A stretch of DNA of 64,000 nucleotides from Dorea formicigenerans. Its GTDB lineage: Bacteria; Bacillota; Clostridia; Lachnospirales; Lachnospiraceae. The notes below the pieces were generated by a model. It was given only the letters and a program-made list of their open reading frames with translations. It had not been told where the DNA came from and ran no database searches. How positions within the stretch are numbered: the stretch's first letter is position 1; each line of letters starts with the position of its first letter. Where the stretch lies: assembly GCF_025150245.1 (NCBI RefSeq), contig NZ_CP102279.1:1237423-1301422 (forward strand). The letters are read 5' to 3'. Both the position numbers and the translations under genes were made by a program. Shown here piece after piece: positions 19,801-29,079 of the stretch.

Positions 19801-20147
19801 ACGATATGATAGAGGAGTTGATTGACCGTTTTGGAGATATTCCTAAAAAAGTGGAGCTACTTCTGGAAGTAGCAAGGCTTAAGAATCTGGCGCACCAGGC
19901 GTATGTGACAGAGGTGACCCAAAAAGGTGTGACCTATACATTCCGTATGTATGAAAAAGCAAAAATCCATGTAGAGCGGATCCCGGATCTTTTAAAACAA
20001 TTTCCGGAAGATCTGTCATTTAAGGCGGATATATCGGATCCCAAATTCATTTACCAGAGAAAGAAGAAAACAAAGCGTGGTGAAGTGGAGAATCCAATTG
20101 AGGTTGTGAAAAAAGTGTTAATTGGTATAAAAGGATTGCTTGACTAG
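16803..20147 (+). CDS. mfd: Transcription-repair coupling factor
   Basis: Mfd displaces stalled RNA polymerase and recruits UvrA for nucleotide excision repair. The 1114-residue protein has an N-terminal UvrB-like part, the CarD-like RNA-polymerase-interacting domain ([18 protein letters not shown], about residue 440), the translocase with Walker [10 protein letters not shown] (about 592), DEEQ box (about 694), [13 protein letters not shown], and [11 protein letters not shown] (motif VI), then the C-terminal TRCF domain. Start codon is GTG behind GGAGGAG. Confidence 0.97.
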   Translation: MQALLKPLLELAEYEDIVKKKKEAPGVLMLTGCVNSQKTHMMYALSDGCCYKVIACSSEAKAKQIYEEYRFLDAAISFYPAKDLLFYQADIRSKELVSQRMQVIQAVLKGEPITVVASFDAFMDALLPKEMIKSRVIKICSDETLNLDELSVKLAQCGYDREIEVAGPGQFAVRGGILDVYPLTEELPVRIELWGDEVDSIRTFDPETQRSIEKLDEVEVFPATEFPEEEEKRVSFLDYFEKENTILFLDEPVRLKEKGEGVEEEFLEAQKRRAQSGYEVADSEAVLFTTQEIMGKMNEYSSVGFQALDMRCPGLNIRASYSLQTKNVDPYNRSFELLTQDLKKMKRNQSRVILLSGSRTRARRLAEDLRDYNLSSFYSEDMDREVEPGEIMTAYGYIAEGYEYPLLNFVVISETDIFGKKKKKKRRTTYEGRKIQSFSELKPGDYVVHENHGLGIYQGIEKIEVDKISKDYMKISYAKGGNLYIPATQLDLIQKYAGSDSKKPKLNRLGTQEWTKTKAKVRGAVKEIAKDLVELYAARQNQDGFVYGEDTVWQKEFEEMFPYEETEDQLLAINAVKKDMESHKIMDRLICGDVGYGKTEIAIRAAFKAVQENKQVVYLVPTTILAQQHYNTFCQRMKDFPVRVDLMCRFRTPAQQRDTIQNLKRGLVDIVVGTHRVLSDDIEYKDLGLLIIDEEQRFGVQHKEKIKKLKKNVDVLTLTATPIPRTLHMSLIGIRDMSVLEEAPQDRLPIQTYVMEYNDEMVREAIERECARNGQVYYVYNRVEDIAEVTAHIQKLVPELNVSFAHGQMKEHELEKIMYDFINGDIDVLVSTTIIETGLDISNVNTMIIHDADRLGLSQLYQLRGRVGRSGRMAYAFLLYRKDKLLKEIAEKRLAAIREFTDLGSGFKIAMRDLEIRGAGNLLGAEQHGHMEAVGYDMYCKMLNEAVKHLKGELSEEDTFTTALDVNVDAYIPDSYIPNEYHKLDIYKRIAAIESEEEMDDMIEELIDRFGDIPKKVELLLEVARLKNLAHQAYVTEVTQKGVTYTFRMYEKAKIHVERIPDLLKQFPEDLSFKADISDPKFIYQRKKKTKRGEVENPIEVVKKVLIGIKGLLD

Positions 20148-20218
20148 AAAAAAGAAGATATAATAAAAAAAGTGGACATTTCTTTGCCCATCAGAATGAA
20201 GGAGGATACGAAAACGAT

Positions 20219-21280
20219 ATGAAAAAGAGATTATTTGCGCTGGCTCTTGCGGGAGTATTGGCGGCTGCAACACTGACCGGATGCGGATCATTAAAAGGAG
20301 ACGAGACGGTTGCGACAGTCGATGATACAAAGATTGATGCGGATCTGGCCAATTTCTTCGCAAGATATACACAGGCAACATATGAGACATATTATTCTGC
20401 TTATCTGGGAGAAGATATGTGGAATTCAGATGCTTCTGACGGAGAGACATACGAAGAATCTGTAAAGAGTTCTGTACTGAAGTCACTGGAAGATATGATT
20501 CTTCTTGAAAAGCATATGGAAGATTATGATGTGTCAATTACAGATGAAGATAAAGCAATGATCAAGGAGACAACGCAGCAGTTTTTGAATGATAATTCTT
20601 TAGATGACAAGAATCTTGTATCTGGCAATGAGAAGACTGTAAATCGTGCATTGACACTGATGGCAGTTCAGCAGAAGATGCGAACTGCGATCCAGGCCGG
20701 GGCAGATACAGAAGTCTCAGATGAAGAAGCAGCACAGAAGAGCATGGATTATGTGTTCATTTCTTATCAGACAAAAGATGATTCCGGCAACAGCAAAGAC
20801 GTTTCCGATGATGAAAAAGCGCAGTTAAAGTCTCAGGCAGAGGCGATTGCTTCCGGTCTGAAGGAAGGTGGAGATTTGAACGCGCTTGCAGAAGAGCAAG
20901 GGGCAACGGTTCAGACACTGACGTTTGATAAAGATACAACTTCTCCTGATGAAGATTTGATTAAAGCCGCAGACGCACTGGGCGAGGGAGAATCTACAGA
21001 TGTGATTGAGACAGAAAAAGGCTGTTACGTAGCAAAAGTTACAAGCCTGTTAGATCGTACAGCAACGGATTCTAAGAAATCACAGATTGTACAGGAACGT
21101 CAGACAAAGCTTTATGATGATACAGTGAAAAAGTGGAGAAAAAAAGCAGACATTAAAGTGCATAAGGGTGTATGGAAAAAAGTAAGTTTCCAGAAAGTGT
21201 CTGTAAAGATGAAGACTGAGACTCAGACACCGTATACAGATCAGGTGCAGACAGACGATCAGGCTCAGACAGATAATTAA
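20219..21280 (+). CDS. Foldase lipoprotein, PrsA/SurA-like peptidyl-prolyl isomerase
   Basis: A 353-residue secreted lipoprotein. The signal peptide MKKRLFALALAGVLAAATLTGCG ends in a lipobox with Cys at about 22, so the mature protein is tethered outside the membrane. A SurA-N-like helical region follows, then a divergent parvulin-like segment (about 180-285, MDYVFISYQTKD...GESTDVIETEKGCYVAKV) and a Gln/Thr/Asp-rich tail. Such proteins help secreted proteins fold. The isomerase domain is weakly conserved, so activity is uncertain. It lies 71 bp after mfd. Confidence 0.75.
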   Translation: MKKRLFALALAGVLAAATLTGCGSLKGDETVATVDDTKIDADLANFFARYTQATYETYYSAYLGEDMWNSDASDGETYEESVKSSVLKSLEDMILLEKHMEDYDVSITDEDKAMIKETTQQFLNDNSLDDKNLVSGNEKTVNRALTLMAVQQKMRTAIQAGADTEVSDEEAAQKSMDYVFISYQTKDDSGNSKDVSDDEKAQLKSQAEAIASGLKEGGDLNALAEEQGATVQTLTFDKDTTSPDEDLIKAADALGEGESTDVIETEKGCYVAKVTSLLDRTATDSKKSQIVQERQTKLYDDTVKKWRKKADIKVHKGVWKKVSFQKVSVKMKTETQTPYTDQVQTDDQAQTDN

Positions 21281-21322
21281 AATGCAGTAAGTCTGAAAGA
21301 CATGAAAAAATTTCCATAGAGA

Positions 21323-21354
21323 AGAAAAGACCTGCCGGTTGGCAGGTCTTTTCT
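21323..21354. terminator. Terminator hairpin between prsA-like gene and yqeY
   Basis: A perfect 14-bp stem AGAAAAGACCTGCC with GGTT loop, between convergent genes and with A/T flanks so it can work on either strand. A related palindrome to that behind ftsZ follows at 21357-21383. Confidence 0.8.
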
Positions 21355-21356
21355 AT

Positions 21357-21383
21357 CATATAGGAGATGGAATTTCCTATATG
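21357..21383. repeat. Palindrome behind terminator, relative of 9786-9830
   Basis: 12-bp arms with one G-T pair (CATATAGGAGAT and ATTTCCTATATG) around GGA. The core TATAGGA(A/G)AT/ATTTCCTATA matches the ftsZ-side palindrome. Confidence 0.55.
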
Positions 21384-21389
21384 GTAAAA

Positions 21390-21836
21390 TTATTTGAAAT
21401 ATGTGGATACAAGATCATTGACAAGCTTACCATCAGCTTTACCTTTTACCTTTGGCATCAGATGTTTCATGATATTTCCTTTGTCTTTTCCGGTTGGGTT
21501 CTCGATACCAAGTTCAGATAACACACCTTCGATGATTGCCTTTATCTCGTCTTCGCCCATCATTTTTGGAGCGTAGGCTTCCAGAACAGTCAGGCGGCGG
21601 TTGCATTCTTCAATAATATCAGTACGGTCAGCAGGTGTCATCTCCAAAGTCTCTTTTGTCTGCTTGATTTCTTTCATGATAACCTGAATCTCTTCTTCTT
21701 CTGTCAGATCTGCACGTTTGTCGATCTGTTTATTCTTAAGAGCTGCCAGAAGCATGGATAAAGTTTCTTTTTTCTCCTTTTCGCCGGCTTTCATAGCTGC
21801 GACCATAGCACTTCTAATTTCATCAATTTTACTCAT
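21390..21836 (-). CDS. yqeY: GatB/YqeY domain protein
   Basis: A 148-residue cytoplasmic protein of the YqeY family: helical N-terminal part with RSAMVAAMKAGEKEKKETLSMLL, then a GatB-tail-like domain (GKDKGNIMKHLMPKVKGKADGKLVN). The C-terminal domain resembles the tRNA-binding tail of amidotransferase subunit GatB; the cellular role of stand-alone YqeY is not settled. Start behind AGGAGG on the minus strand. Convergent with the foldase gene. Confidence 0.92.
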   Translation of the reverse strand: MSKIDEIRSAMVAAMKAGEKEKKETLSMLLAALKNKQIDKRADLTEEEEIQVIMKEIKQTKETLEMTPADRTDIIEECNRRLTVLEAYAPKMMGEDEIKAIIEGVLSELGIENPTGKDKGNIMKHLMPKVKGKADGKLVNDLVSTYFK

Positions 21837-22100
21837 GATACATATCCTCCTCGAAATTACTACTTTTATTATACAAGACTAGATTGAAAATATCCAGCCC
21901 TGGATTTTGAAAGAAAGATTCGTACAGAAATAATGCTTCATTCGGATATTAGAATTAACAGAAAACTAACAAAAATTTTGGAAAAACAATAAGTGAGTTT
22001 GTAGAAAAAATAACTGAAATATAGTATAATATTTTTCATATCAAGAATAAATAATCTGTCATTTTACAGGTAGATGATAGAATTAGAAAGGGGAACTATA

Positions 22101-23306
22101 ATGGGCAAAGAAATGATAGCAATGTTACTTGCCGGAGGGCAGGGCTCCAGACTGTATGCGCTGACCCAGAAGCTTGCAAAACCGGCAGTTCCATTTGGCG
22201 GAAAGTACCGAATCATAGACTTTCCACTTTCAAACTGCGTAAATTCAGGTATTGATACAGTAGGTATTCTGACTCAGTATCAGCCTCTGGAGCTGAATGA
22301 GTATATCGGAAATGGGCAACCGTGGGATCTGGACCGAATCTATGGAGGAGTTCATGTATTACCACCATATCAGAAGGCATCTGGCTCAGATTGGTATAAA
22401 GGTACAGCAAATGCAATTTACCAGAATATTTCATTTATCGAGCGCTATGATCCGGAATCTGTCATTATTTTGTCGGGAGATCAGATCTGCAAGCAGGATT
22501 ATAGTGATTTTCTTAGATTCCACAAAGAAAAGAACGCAGAATTCAGTGTTGCGGTTATGGAAGTCCCGTGGGAGGAGGCACCAAGATTCGGACTTATGGT
22601 CACGGACGATGATGACCGTATCACGGAATTCCAGGAAAAACCGAAGAATCCGAAATCCAATCTTGCCTCTATGGGTATCTACATATTCAACTGGGATATT
22701 TTAAAACAATACCTGATTGAAGATGAGGCTGACCCGGAATCTGAAAATGATTTTGGAAATAATATTATACCGAATCTGCTGCGTGATGAGAGAAAAATGT
22801 ACGCGTATCACTTTAACGGATACTGGAAAGATGTGGGAACGATTCCATCTTTGTGGGAAGCGAATATGGAAGTACTGGATCCGGAACACAGTGGAATTAA
22901 CCTGTTTGATGAAGACTGGAAGATCTACAGCAGGAACAGTGGTATGCCGGGACATAAGATCTGCGCCGGAGCCAATGTAGAGAACTCGATGATCACAGAT
23001 GGATGTAAGATCGCAGGCAGCGTGAAACATTCCATCCTATTTGCCGGAGTGAAAGTAGAAGCCGGAGCAGTTGTAGAAGATGCAGTCGTTATGGGCAGAA
23101 CAACAATCAAAGCCGGAGCCAGTGTAAAGCATTGTATTGTTGCGGAGAATGTAGTGATCGGTGAAAATGCTGTGGTAGGAGCTATGCCGACAGAAGAAGA
23201 GCAAGGAGTTGCAACCATCGGACCGGATGTCTGCGTCGGAACAGGTGCCAAGATTGGATCGAATGCCATGATCAGTGAAGATGTAAAGGACGGTGAAGAA
23301 AAATGA
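22101..23306 (+). CDS. glgC: Glucose-1-phosphate adenylyltransferase, catalytic subunit
   Basis: GlgC makes ADP-glucose from ATP and glucose-1-phosphate, the first committed step of glycogen synthesis. The 401-residue protein has the nucleotidyltransferase start [34 protein letters not shown], the sugar-binding FQEKPKNP and a C-terminal left-handed beta-helix. ATG 22101 follows AAAGGGG at 7 bases. It overlaps glgD by four bases (ATGA), indicating a paired complex. Confidence 0.95.
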   Translation: MGKEMIAMLLAGGQGSRLYALTQKLAKPAVPFGGKYRIIDFPLSNCVNSGIDTVGILTQYQPLELNEYIGNGQPWDLDRIYGGVHVLPPYQKASGSDWYKGTANAIYQNISFIERYDPESVIILSGDQICKQDYSDFLRFHKEKNAEFSVAVMEVPWEEAPRFGLMVTDDDDRITEFQEKPKNPKSNLASMGIYIFNWDILKQYLIEDEADPESENDFGNNIIPNLLRDERKMYAYHFNGYWKDVGTIPSLWEANMEVLDPEHSGINLFDEDWKIYSRNSGMPGHKICAGANVENSMITDGCKIAGSVKHSILFAGVKVEAGAVVEDAVVMGRTTIKAGASVKHCIVAENVVIGENAVVGAMPTEEEQGVATIGPDVCVGTGAKIGSNAMISEDVKDGEEK

Positions 23307-24448
23307 TAAATGCAAATGCGGACGCAATGGGAATTATTTTCCCGAATAATTATGATAAGTTTGTTCCGGAACTGGTCAGCGAAAGACTAATGGCTTCCAT
23401 TCCATTTGCAAGCCGTTATCGAATGATCGATTTTTTGTTATCCAGTATGGTTGGCTGCGGAATTGATAAAATAGAAGTGCTTGTTCGTGAGAATTATCAT
23501 TCGCTTGTAGACCATTTAGGTGGTGGCCGAGAGTGGGATCTCAGCCGTAAGAACGGAGGACTTAGTATTTTTCCTCCATTTGCCCAGAAGTCTATCGGCA
23601 GTATGGGAGGAGGAAGAGTGGAAGCGCTCGCCAATATTCTTCCGGTACTCAAAAAGCAAAAAGAAAAATATGTGATTATGGCAGATACGAATATTGCTGC
23701 AAATTTTGATTTCAATGCGCTGATCGCACAGCATGTAAAAACGGATGCAGATATTACGTTCGCTTATACAAAAGAGGAACTGCCACAGGAACTGACTGGT
23801 GCAAAAGATGCAAGTAAAGGGCTTTATTATACGTTGAAGCTGGATGGAGATAAAGTAGAAGACATCTACATCAATAAGCAGGAGCAGGGTGTGCAGAATT
23901 TCTCTATGAATATTTACATTGCGAACAGAGAGTGGCTGATCGATACCATTAATGCAGCGTTTATGCGTGGAGCTATTTCACTGGAGAGGGATATCCTGAT
24001 CCCGCATCTGGATACATATAAAGTCATGGCTTATGAGCATAAAGGATATGTGGCGAGAATCACCGGACTTAAGAGCTATTTTGATGAGAACATGAAACTT
24101 CTGGATGATAAGAATCTTGAGAAGCTTTTCACAGGTAATCCCATCTATACAAAGATTCGTGACGATAATCCGACCAGATACATCGGCAATGCAAAAGCAA
24201 GTAATGTTATGGTAGCAGACGGTTGTGTGATCGAAGGTGAAGTGGAGAACAGTATTTTATTCCGTGGTGTGAAGATTGCAAAAGGTGCGAAAGTGAAGAA
24301 TTGTGTTTTAATGCAGGATACGATCGTTGGAGAAGGTACAAAGCTGGAATATATCATTTCAGATAAGAATGTAAAAATCACCGATGGAAAAGAATTAAAG
24401 GGTGATGAAGCGTTTCCTGTATTTGTTGCGAAAGGACAGGTTGTCTAG
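23303..24448 (+). CDS. glgD: Glucose-1-phosphate adenylyltransferase, regulatory subunit
   Basis: GlgD partners GlgC in Firmicute ADP-glucose pyrophosphorylases. The 381-residue protein keeps the fold ([29 protein letters not shown]) but lacks the GlgC catalytic start: the GGxGxRLxPLTxxRAKP loop is replaced by [20 protein letters not shown]. That loss is typical of the non-catalytic GlgD partner. Translationally coupled to glgC through a four-base overlap. Confidence 0.93.
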   Translation: MINANADAMGIIFPNNYDKFVPELVSERLMASIPFASRYRMIDFLLSSMVGCGIDKIEVLVRENYHSLVDHLGGGREWDLSRKNGGLSIFPPFAQKSIGSMGGGRVEALANILPVLKKQKEKYVIMADTNIAANFDFNALIAQHVKTDADITFAYTKEELPQELTGAKDASKGLYYTLKLDGDKVEDIYINKQEQGVQNFSMNIYIANREWLIDTINAAFMRGAISLERDILIPHLDTYKVMAYEHKGYVARITGLKSYFDENMKLLDDKNLEKLFTGNPIYTKIRDDNPTRYIGNAKASNVMVADGCVIEGEVENSILFRGVKIAKGAKVKNCVLMQDTIVGEGTKLEYIISDKNVKITDGKELKGDEAFPVFVAKGQVV

Positions 24449-25341
24449 TGAACGGGTGCATGTTATGCCCGAGACAGTGCCAGATTAAGCGAGAAGAAGG
24501 AAAGCGTGGCTTTTGTGGGGAGTCGGATTTGGTCCGGCTTTCCAGAGCTGCGCTCCATATGTGGGAAGAACCGTGTATCTCCGGGATAAATGGATCCGGA
24601 GCTGTTTTTTTCTCTGGCTGTACGCTTCGATGTGTATATTGCCAGAATTATCACATTGCCAACAGTGAGGTTGGAAAAACAGTAAGTGTTGAACGGTTAT
24701 CGGAGATATTTCTGGAGCTTCAGGAACAGGGGGCGAACAATATTAACCTTGTGACACCAACGCACTTTGTACCACAGATTATCGCGGCACTGGATCAGGC
24801 AAGAAAAAAAGGGCTTAACCTCCCAATTGTTTATAATACAAGCGGCTATGAAAAGGTGGAGACTTTACGCAGGCTAAATGGATATGTTGATGTATACCTT
24901 CCGGATTTTAAATATCTGGATCCGGAGCATGCAAAGAAATATTCCGGGGCAGAAGATTATCCGGAAGTAGCAAAACGGGCACTGGCAGAAATGGTCCGGC
25001 AGACTGGGAATCCTGTATTTAATGATGCGGGGATTATGACAAAAGGTGTAATTGTGAGACATTTGTTATTGCCTGGGTGTCTGAGAGATGCGAGAAGAAT
25101 TGTGAAATACCTCTATGAAACATATGGTGACCAGATTTATATGAGTCTCATGAACCAGTACACTCCACTCGATACGTTGAATCGGGAAAAATATCCGGAG
25201 CTTGCCAAGAAAGTGACGAAAAAAGCATATGATGTTCTGGTGGATTATGCCATAGATCTTGGCGTGGAGCAGGCATTTATTCAGGAAGGCGAAACGGCAA
25301 AAGAAAGCTTTATTCCTGATTTTTCCTATGAAGGAGTGTAA
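24448..25341 (+). CDS. Radical SAM protein, pyruvate formate-lyase-activating-enzyme-like
   Basis: A 297-residue radical SAM protein of the PflX/COG1313 type. The SAM cluster motif is CTLRCVYC (about residues 58-65), preceded by a Cys-rich N terminus (CMLCPRQC...GFCG) that may bind a second metal site. Its target is unknown. The GTG start shares one base with the glgD stop (TAG at 24446-24448), so it is coupled to the glycogen genes, although no glycogen role is established. Confidence 0.82.
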   Translation: MNGCMLCPRQCQIKREEGKRGFCGESDLVRLSRAALHMWEEPCISGINGSGAVFFSGCTLRCVYCQNYHIANSEVGKTVSVERLSEIFLELQEQGANNINLVTPTHFVPQIIAALDQARKKGLNLPIVYNTSGYEKVETLRRLNGYVDVYLPDFKYLDPEHAKKYSGAEDYPEVAKRALAEMVRQTGNPVFNDAGIMTKGVIVRHLLLPGCLRDARRIVKYLYETYGDQIYMSLMNQYTPLDTLNREKYPELAKKVTKKAYDVLVDYAIDLGVEQAFIQEGETAKESFIPDFSYEGV

Positions 25342-25468
25342 TGAAGAACAGATGCCAGAAGATATGAAGAGCTATCGGCATTTCATTATTGACATTTGAA
25401 GAGAGTTCTTGAATAACAGGAACGTGAATGATAAAAAGGTAAAGAAAATTTAACGAAGGAGTAAAGAT

Positions 25469-26164
25469 ATGGCAGACAGAGCCCAGTTTCAGAAAAAATT
25501 AGGAGAGCTTCTTGCAGTTGCAGCAAGCCAGAATAATAAAATGACCAGTCAGGAAGTGCAAGCTTTCTTTCAGGATGACAATCTTACAGATGAGCAGATG
25601 AATCTGGTTCATGAATTCCTGATGTCTCAGAAAGTGGAAGTAATCGGATATACAGGAACTATAGAAAATACAGAAAAAACAGAACAAGAAGAAAAAGATA
25701 CATTAAGCCAGCAGGAAAAAGACTATGTGGCAGAATATCTGATCGATATTGAAAAAATGGCGAAGCAGACGGAGGAAGAGGTAACACTTGCATATTATCT
25801 TCCCAAAGTTGTGGAAGAAGCAGTAAAGCTGCATATGCCGGGAATCTTCATCGGTGATGTGATCCAGGAAGGCAATGTCAGCTTGATGCTGTACTTAGGT
25901 GAGAATAAGAAAGCAACAGAAGCAGAAGTGCTGGAGCAGGTGCGCGCTGGAATCCGGGTGATGCTGGAATCCCACACCGAAGAAAAACGCCGCGATAAGA
26001 AGATGGTCGAGCGGGTGAATGATCTGGACGAGACAATCAAAAGCATGAAGGAAGAATACGGAAGAAAAGTATCGGTCGATGAAGTGGCGGAGCGTATGGG
26101 TATTACGGAAGACACCGTGGAAGATATCCTGAAGCTTGCAGGCGAAGAAGTGAAGGATGAGTAA
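25469..26164 (+). CDS. Sigma-70-like protein lacking DNA-binding region 4
   Basis: A 231-residue acidic cytoplasmic protein. Residues 1-60 resemble sigma-70 region 1.1 (KKLGELLAVAASQNNKMTSQEV...DEQMNLVHEFL). Residues about 100-145 resemble regions 2.1-2.2 (GIFIGDVIQEGNVSLMLYL, compare DLIQEGNIGLMKAV), and about 185-225 resemble region 3 (VNDLDETIKSMKEEYGRKVSVDEVAERMGITEDTVEDILKL). The aromatic region 2.3-2.4 strand-melting segment and region 4 are absent. It could bind RNA polymerase without recognising a promoter, or be an exapted sigma. Own ribosome binding site (GAAGGAG); 128 bp after the radical SAM gene and followed by spoVT. Confidence 0.6.
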   Translation: MADRAQFQKKLGELLAVAASQNNKMTSQEVQAFFQDDNLTDEQMNLVHEFLMSQKVEVIGYTGTIENTEKTEQEEKDTLSQQEKDYVAEYLIDIEKMAKQTEEEVTLAYYLPKVVEEAVKLHMPGIFIGDVIQEGNVSLMLYLGENKKATEAEVLEQVRAGIRVMLESHTEEKRRDKKMVERVNDLDETIKSMKEEYGRKVSVDEVAERMGITEDTVEDILKLAGEEVKDE

Positions 26165-26373
26165 AGGTGAGTCCTGCCTGTAAGTGGAGGTTGTTATACG
26201 CGATATCTGGGAGGAATGTTGTGGACATTTGAGCGCATTTGATATTATTCTGAAATTAACCAATCAATCAAATTGATGGATTTTATGCCATTATATGAAG
26301 AGTCCATTCCGGGATTTAAAGAAAGAATAATTTTTCCAATATGGAATACGCAAAAAATTCTGCTCCCTTTATT

Positions 26374-26403
26374 AGAATAATTTTCATGCATTTTCACATA
26401 ATA
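26374..26403 (+). promoter_or_regulatory. Sigma-G-type promoter for spoVT
   Basis: AGAATA (26374-26379), 17 bases, CATAATA (26397-26403), matching the forespore sigma-G pattern (TGMATA / CATAMTA). B. subtilis spoVT is sigma-G dependent. The rest of the 306-bp gap (26165-26373) shows no gene and no clear element. Confidence 0.6.
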
Positions 26404-26470
26404 GCATTAAAAGTAAAATTTAGCATGAGAAGAAAGAACAGCCATGCGGAATCAATCATGGAGGAATCAT

Positions 26471-27016
26471 ATGAAGGCAACAGGAATTGTACGTCGGATT
26501 GATGACCTGGGACGTGTGGTCATTCCGAAAGAAATACGAAGAACACTTAGGATCAGAGAAGGTGATCCACTGGAGATATTTACCGACCGGGAAGGCGAGA
26601 TTATATTGAAAAAATATTCACCGATCGGAGAGCTTGCTGCATTTGCAGGTATGTATGCAGACAGCCTGGCAAAAGAGGCAGGGTGCCTTGTGTGTATCTG
26701 TGATATGGATCAGGTCGTGGCAGCTTCCGGAAACGGGAGAAAAGAGGTGCAGGAAAAGTATATCAGCAAAGTTCTTCAAGGGGAACTGGAAGAAAGAAAC
26801 AGTATTTTGGCAAAGGTAGATGAGAAGAAATATATCCGGGTGTTTCGGGAACAGGAAAAGGATTATGTATGGGAATCTATTACACCGATCATTTGCGAAG
26901 GAGATGTTGTGGGGGCAGTTATTTTACTGTCATCAGATGAAAAAGAGAAGTTTACAAAACTGGAACAAAAGCTGGGGGCATGTGCGGCAGGATTTCTTGG
27001 AAAGCAAATGGAGTGA
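26471..27016 (+). CDS. spoVT: Stage V sporulation protein T, AbrB-type regulator
   Basis: SpoVT tunes sigma-G-dependent genes in the forespore. The 181-residue protein has an N-terminal AbrB swapped-hairpin DNA-binding domain (MKATGIVRRIDDLGRVVIPKEIRRTLRI...GDPLEIF) and a C-terminal GAF-like domain (about 55-178), the SpoVT layout and length. ATG 26471 lies 6 bases after GGAGG; the ATG at 26444 is less likely. Confidence 0.94.
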   Translation: MKATGIVRRIDDLGRVVIPKEIRRTLRIREGDPLEIFTDREGEIILKKYSPIGELAAFAGMYADSLAKEAGCLVCICDMDQVVAASGNGRKEVQEKYISKVLQGELEERNSILAKVDEKKYIRVFREQEKDYVWESITPIICEGDVVGAVILLSSDEKEKFTKLEQKLGACAAGFLGKQME

Positions 27017-27085
27017 TAAAATTTGCAGAAGCAGTCATATTCGCCGGATCTGGCTCATACCTTGTGGTAGACAAGGAGGAAAGAG

Positions 27086-27457
27086 ATGGAGAATATGCAA
27101 AAAAATATAAAGGTCATATGGTGGATCAAGTCACTTCTGGCTTCTTATATTGTCACCGGTATATTACTTTTGGTTTTGACGTTTTTTATGTATAAATTTG
27201 AATTAAATGAAAAAATTGTATCGGCGGCAATTGTTGGAATCTATGTAGTGTCAACACTGATCGGAGGAATGATCATAGGGAAACTGACAAAATCAAAACG
27301 GTACTTGTGGGGGATGGTTCTTGGAATCATATATTTTGTATTGCTTTTGCTCATTACACTTGGAGTTTACAGAACTCTGAATGGAGACAGTGTAAGTATT
27401 GTCACATCACTGATACTATGTGCAGGTGGCGGTATGACCGGTGGTATGATATCATGA
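27086..27457 (+). CDS. Small four-helix membrane protein (TIGR04086 type)
   Basis: A 123-residue integral membrane protein with four predicted helices (about 13-35, 43-63, 71-93, 101-121) and glycine-rich turns (LIGGMIIGKL, GGGMTGGM). It resembles the TIGR04086 family found in sporulating clostridia, of unknown function. Strong AAGGAGG before ATG 27086; 69 bp after spoVT and possibly in the same transcript. Confidence 0.72.
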   Translation: MENMQKNIKVIWWIKSLLASYIVTGILLLVLTFFMYKFELNEKIVSAAIVGIYVVSTLIGGMIIGKLTKSKRYLWGMVLGIIYFVLLLLITLGVYRTLNGDSVSIVTSLILCAGGGMTGGMIS

Positions 27458-27470
27458 AAGACTAAAAAAT

Positions 27471-27535
27471 AAGAGCTGCGTATATCTCTTGTAAAAAGGA
27501 AACAGATATAGGCAGCTTTTATTTTACGTATGGTT
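27471..27535 (+). terminator. Terminator after the TIGR04086-type gene
   Basis: GAGCTGC..TATATCT pairs with AGATATA..GCAGCTTTT, followed by a T-rich stretch. Confidence 0.65.
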
Positions 27536-27631
27536 CATAATCGTAATGACGAATGTATATGTCCCTTACAGAAAGTAGAATAGTTACAGTTCGAATCAGA
27601 AAGTTTTTGCCACATGTAAAAATGTAAAGAT

Positions 27632-27661
27632 ACCAGGATGGAAAGTGTTTCCACCGGCATC
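27632..27661 (-). terminator. Possible terminator of gap
   Basis: Just past the gap stop codon on the minus strand: a hairpin centred on TGGAAA-CAC-TTTCCA with extended imperfect arms, then a T-rich run. Confidence 0.5.
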
Positions 27662-28684
27662 TTATGAATTATGGTCTACCTGATCCATGTACTTGATGAG
27701 GCGGAAAATCTGGCTTGTATAGCCCCATTCATTATCATAGAAACAGATGACCTTAAAGAAGTGAGAATTTACTTGAATTCCCTGTCTTGCATCAAAGATA
27801 GAAGCGTGTGAATCTCCGATGAAATCAGAAGATACAACTTCATCATCTACATAATCAAGAATGCCGGACAAATATGTCATGGAGGCTTCCTTTACTTTTT
27901 TGCAGATATCCTTATAAGATGCAGACTCTTTTAGTGCGACGTTCAGATCAACGATTGAGACGTCTGTAGTTGGAACACGATAAGAAATACCACTCATCTT
28001 GTCCTTCAGAGAAGGAATGACGAGAGAGATAGCCTTAGCGGCTCCGGTTGTGGATGGAATCAGATTGCCGAATGCAGAACGTCCGGTACGCCAGTCCTTG
28101 AGAGAACGGCTGTCCACAACTTTCTGCTTGGCAGTTGCGGCGTGGATCGTAGACATCAGCCCATATTCAATTCCATAATTGTCTTCCAGTACTTTACAGA
28201 TAGGTGCCAGACAGTTGGTCGTGCAGGAAGCATTGGACACAACGGACATATCTTTCGAATAACCGGTATGGTTGATTCCCATGATGAATGTAGGTGTTTC
28301 TTCATCTTTTGCAGGTGCAGAAATAATGACTTTTTTTGCACCACCTTGCAGGTGAGCACTTGCCTTTTTTGCCGTGCAAAATGCTCCGGTTGCATCGATG
28401 ATGTATTCGGCACCGCAGGAACCCCAAGGGATGGAAGCAGCATCACCTTCTGTGAAGACAGGAATCTTCTGCCCGTTAATGATAAGTCCGTGTTCATAAG
28501 TTCCAAGTTCTCCCTGGAAACGTCCAAATGTAGAGTCGTAGCGGATCATATAGACCATATAATCAAGATCCGCATTTCTTGCGTTAATTCCACATAATTT
28601 AAAAGTTTCCGGTCGACTGATGGCGATACGGAGTGCAACGCGTCCAATACGTCCGAATCCGTTAATGCCAATTGAAATTGCCAT
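27662..28684 (-). CDS. gap: Glyceraldehyde-3-phosphate dehydrogenase, type I
   Basis: The glycolytic enzyme oxidising glyceraldehyde-3-phosphate to 1,3-bisphosphoglycerate with NAD+. The 340-residue protein starts MAISIGINGFGRIGRVALR (NAD-binding) and has the active-site motif SNASCTTNCLAP (Cys about 153), HAATAKQKVVDS, and C-terminal YDNEWGYTSQIFRL. Start at 28684 behind AGGAGG. It is a lone minus-strand gene between plus-strand blocks. Confidence 0.97.
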   Translation of the reverse strand: MAISIGINGFGRIGRVALRIAISRPETFKLCGINARNADLDYMVYMIRYDSTFGRFQGELGTYEHGLIINGQKIPVFTEGDAASIPWGSCGAEYIIDATGAFCTAKKASAHLQGGAKKVIISAPAKDEETPTFIMGINHTGYSKDMSVVSNASCTTNCLAPICKVLEDNYGIEYGLMSTIHAATAKQKVVDSRSLKDWRTGRSAFGNLIPSTTGAAKAISLVIPSLKDKMSGISYRVPTTDVSIVDLNVALKESASYKDICKKVKEASMTYLSGILDYVDDEVVSSDFIGDSHASIFDARQGIQVNSHFFKVICFYDNEWGYTSQIFRLIKYMDQVDHNS

Positions 28685-28845
28685 GTTACAATTACCTCCT
28701 ATAAGACATATTAATGAAGTGGCAATTTCTGATTCATTTGTAATCTAACGCAAGTGTAACATAGTAAAATTGAAAAAACCACCTTTTTGCAGGTAATTAA
28801 AATATTAACGGGAATAATTAAAAATTAACGATTCAGATAAAAATA

Positions 28846-28874
28846 TTGCGAAAAAGAAAGGAAGATGCTATACT
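28846..28874 (+). promoter_or_regulatory. Sigma-A promoter for scfA
   Basis: TTGCGA (28846-28851), 17 bases, TATACT (28869-28874) with a TG extension (TGC before the -10). Transcription would begin about 28881, 29 bases before the start codon. Confidence 0.7.
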
Positions 28875-28909
28875 TATAAAAGTCAAGAAAGACAAGGAGG
28901 AATGTAGTG

Positions 28910-29053
28910 ATGAAACATGTGAAAACATTGAATACACAGACTCTGAACAAGACAGTGAAAAAAGGCGGTTGCGGCGAATGTCAGACATCTTGCCAGTCAG
29001 CATGCAAGACTTCCTGTACAGTAGGAAATCAGACCTGTGAGCAGAGCAAATAA
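28910..29053 (+). CDS. scfA: Six-cysteine SCIFF peptide precursor (ranthipeptide)
   Basis: A 47-residue peptide beginning MKHVKTLNTQTLNKTVKKGG, then six cysteines spaced CGEC...C...C...C and a last C near the end (residues 21, 24, 28, 32, 36, 43), ending in EQSK. This is the SCIFF (six cysteines in forty-five residues) precursor, whose cysteines are cross-linked to backbone carbons by the radical SAM enzyme encoded next to it. The family is near-universal in Clostridia; its job is not settled. ATG 28910 follows AAGGAGG. Confidence 0.95.
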   Translation: MKHVKTLNTQTLNKTVKKGGCGECQTSCQSACKTSCTVGNQTCEQSK

Positions 29054-29079
29054 GTAAAAGAACATAGGTAAAAAACCAG

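Noticed and set aside
22001-22030. Possible glgC promoter using TATAAT at 22025
   Set aside because: The -10 is good, but the only -35-like hexamer (TTGTAG) is 20 bases away, so no confident promoter could be named.
28142-28597. 151-residue plus-strand frame opposite gap
   Set aside because: Shadow of the GAPDH coding sequence; Cys/His-rich composition comes from codon complement, not from a real protein.
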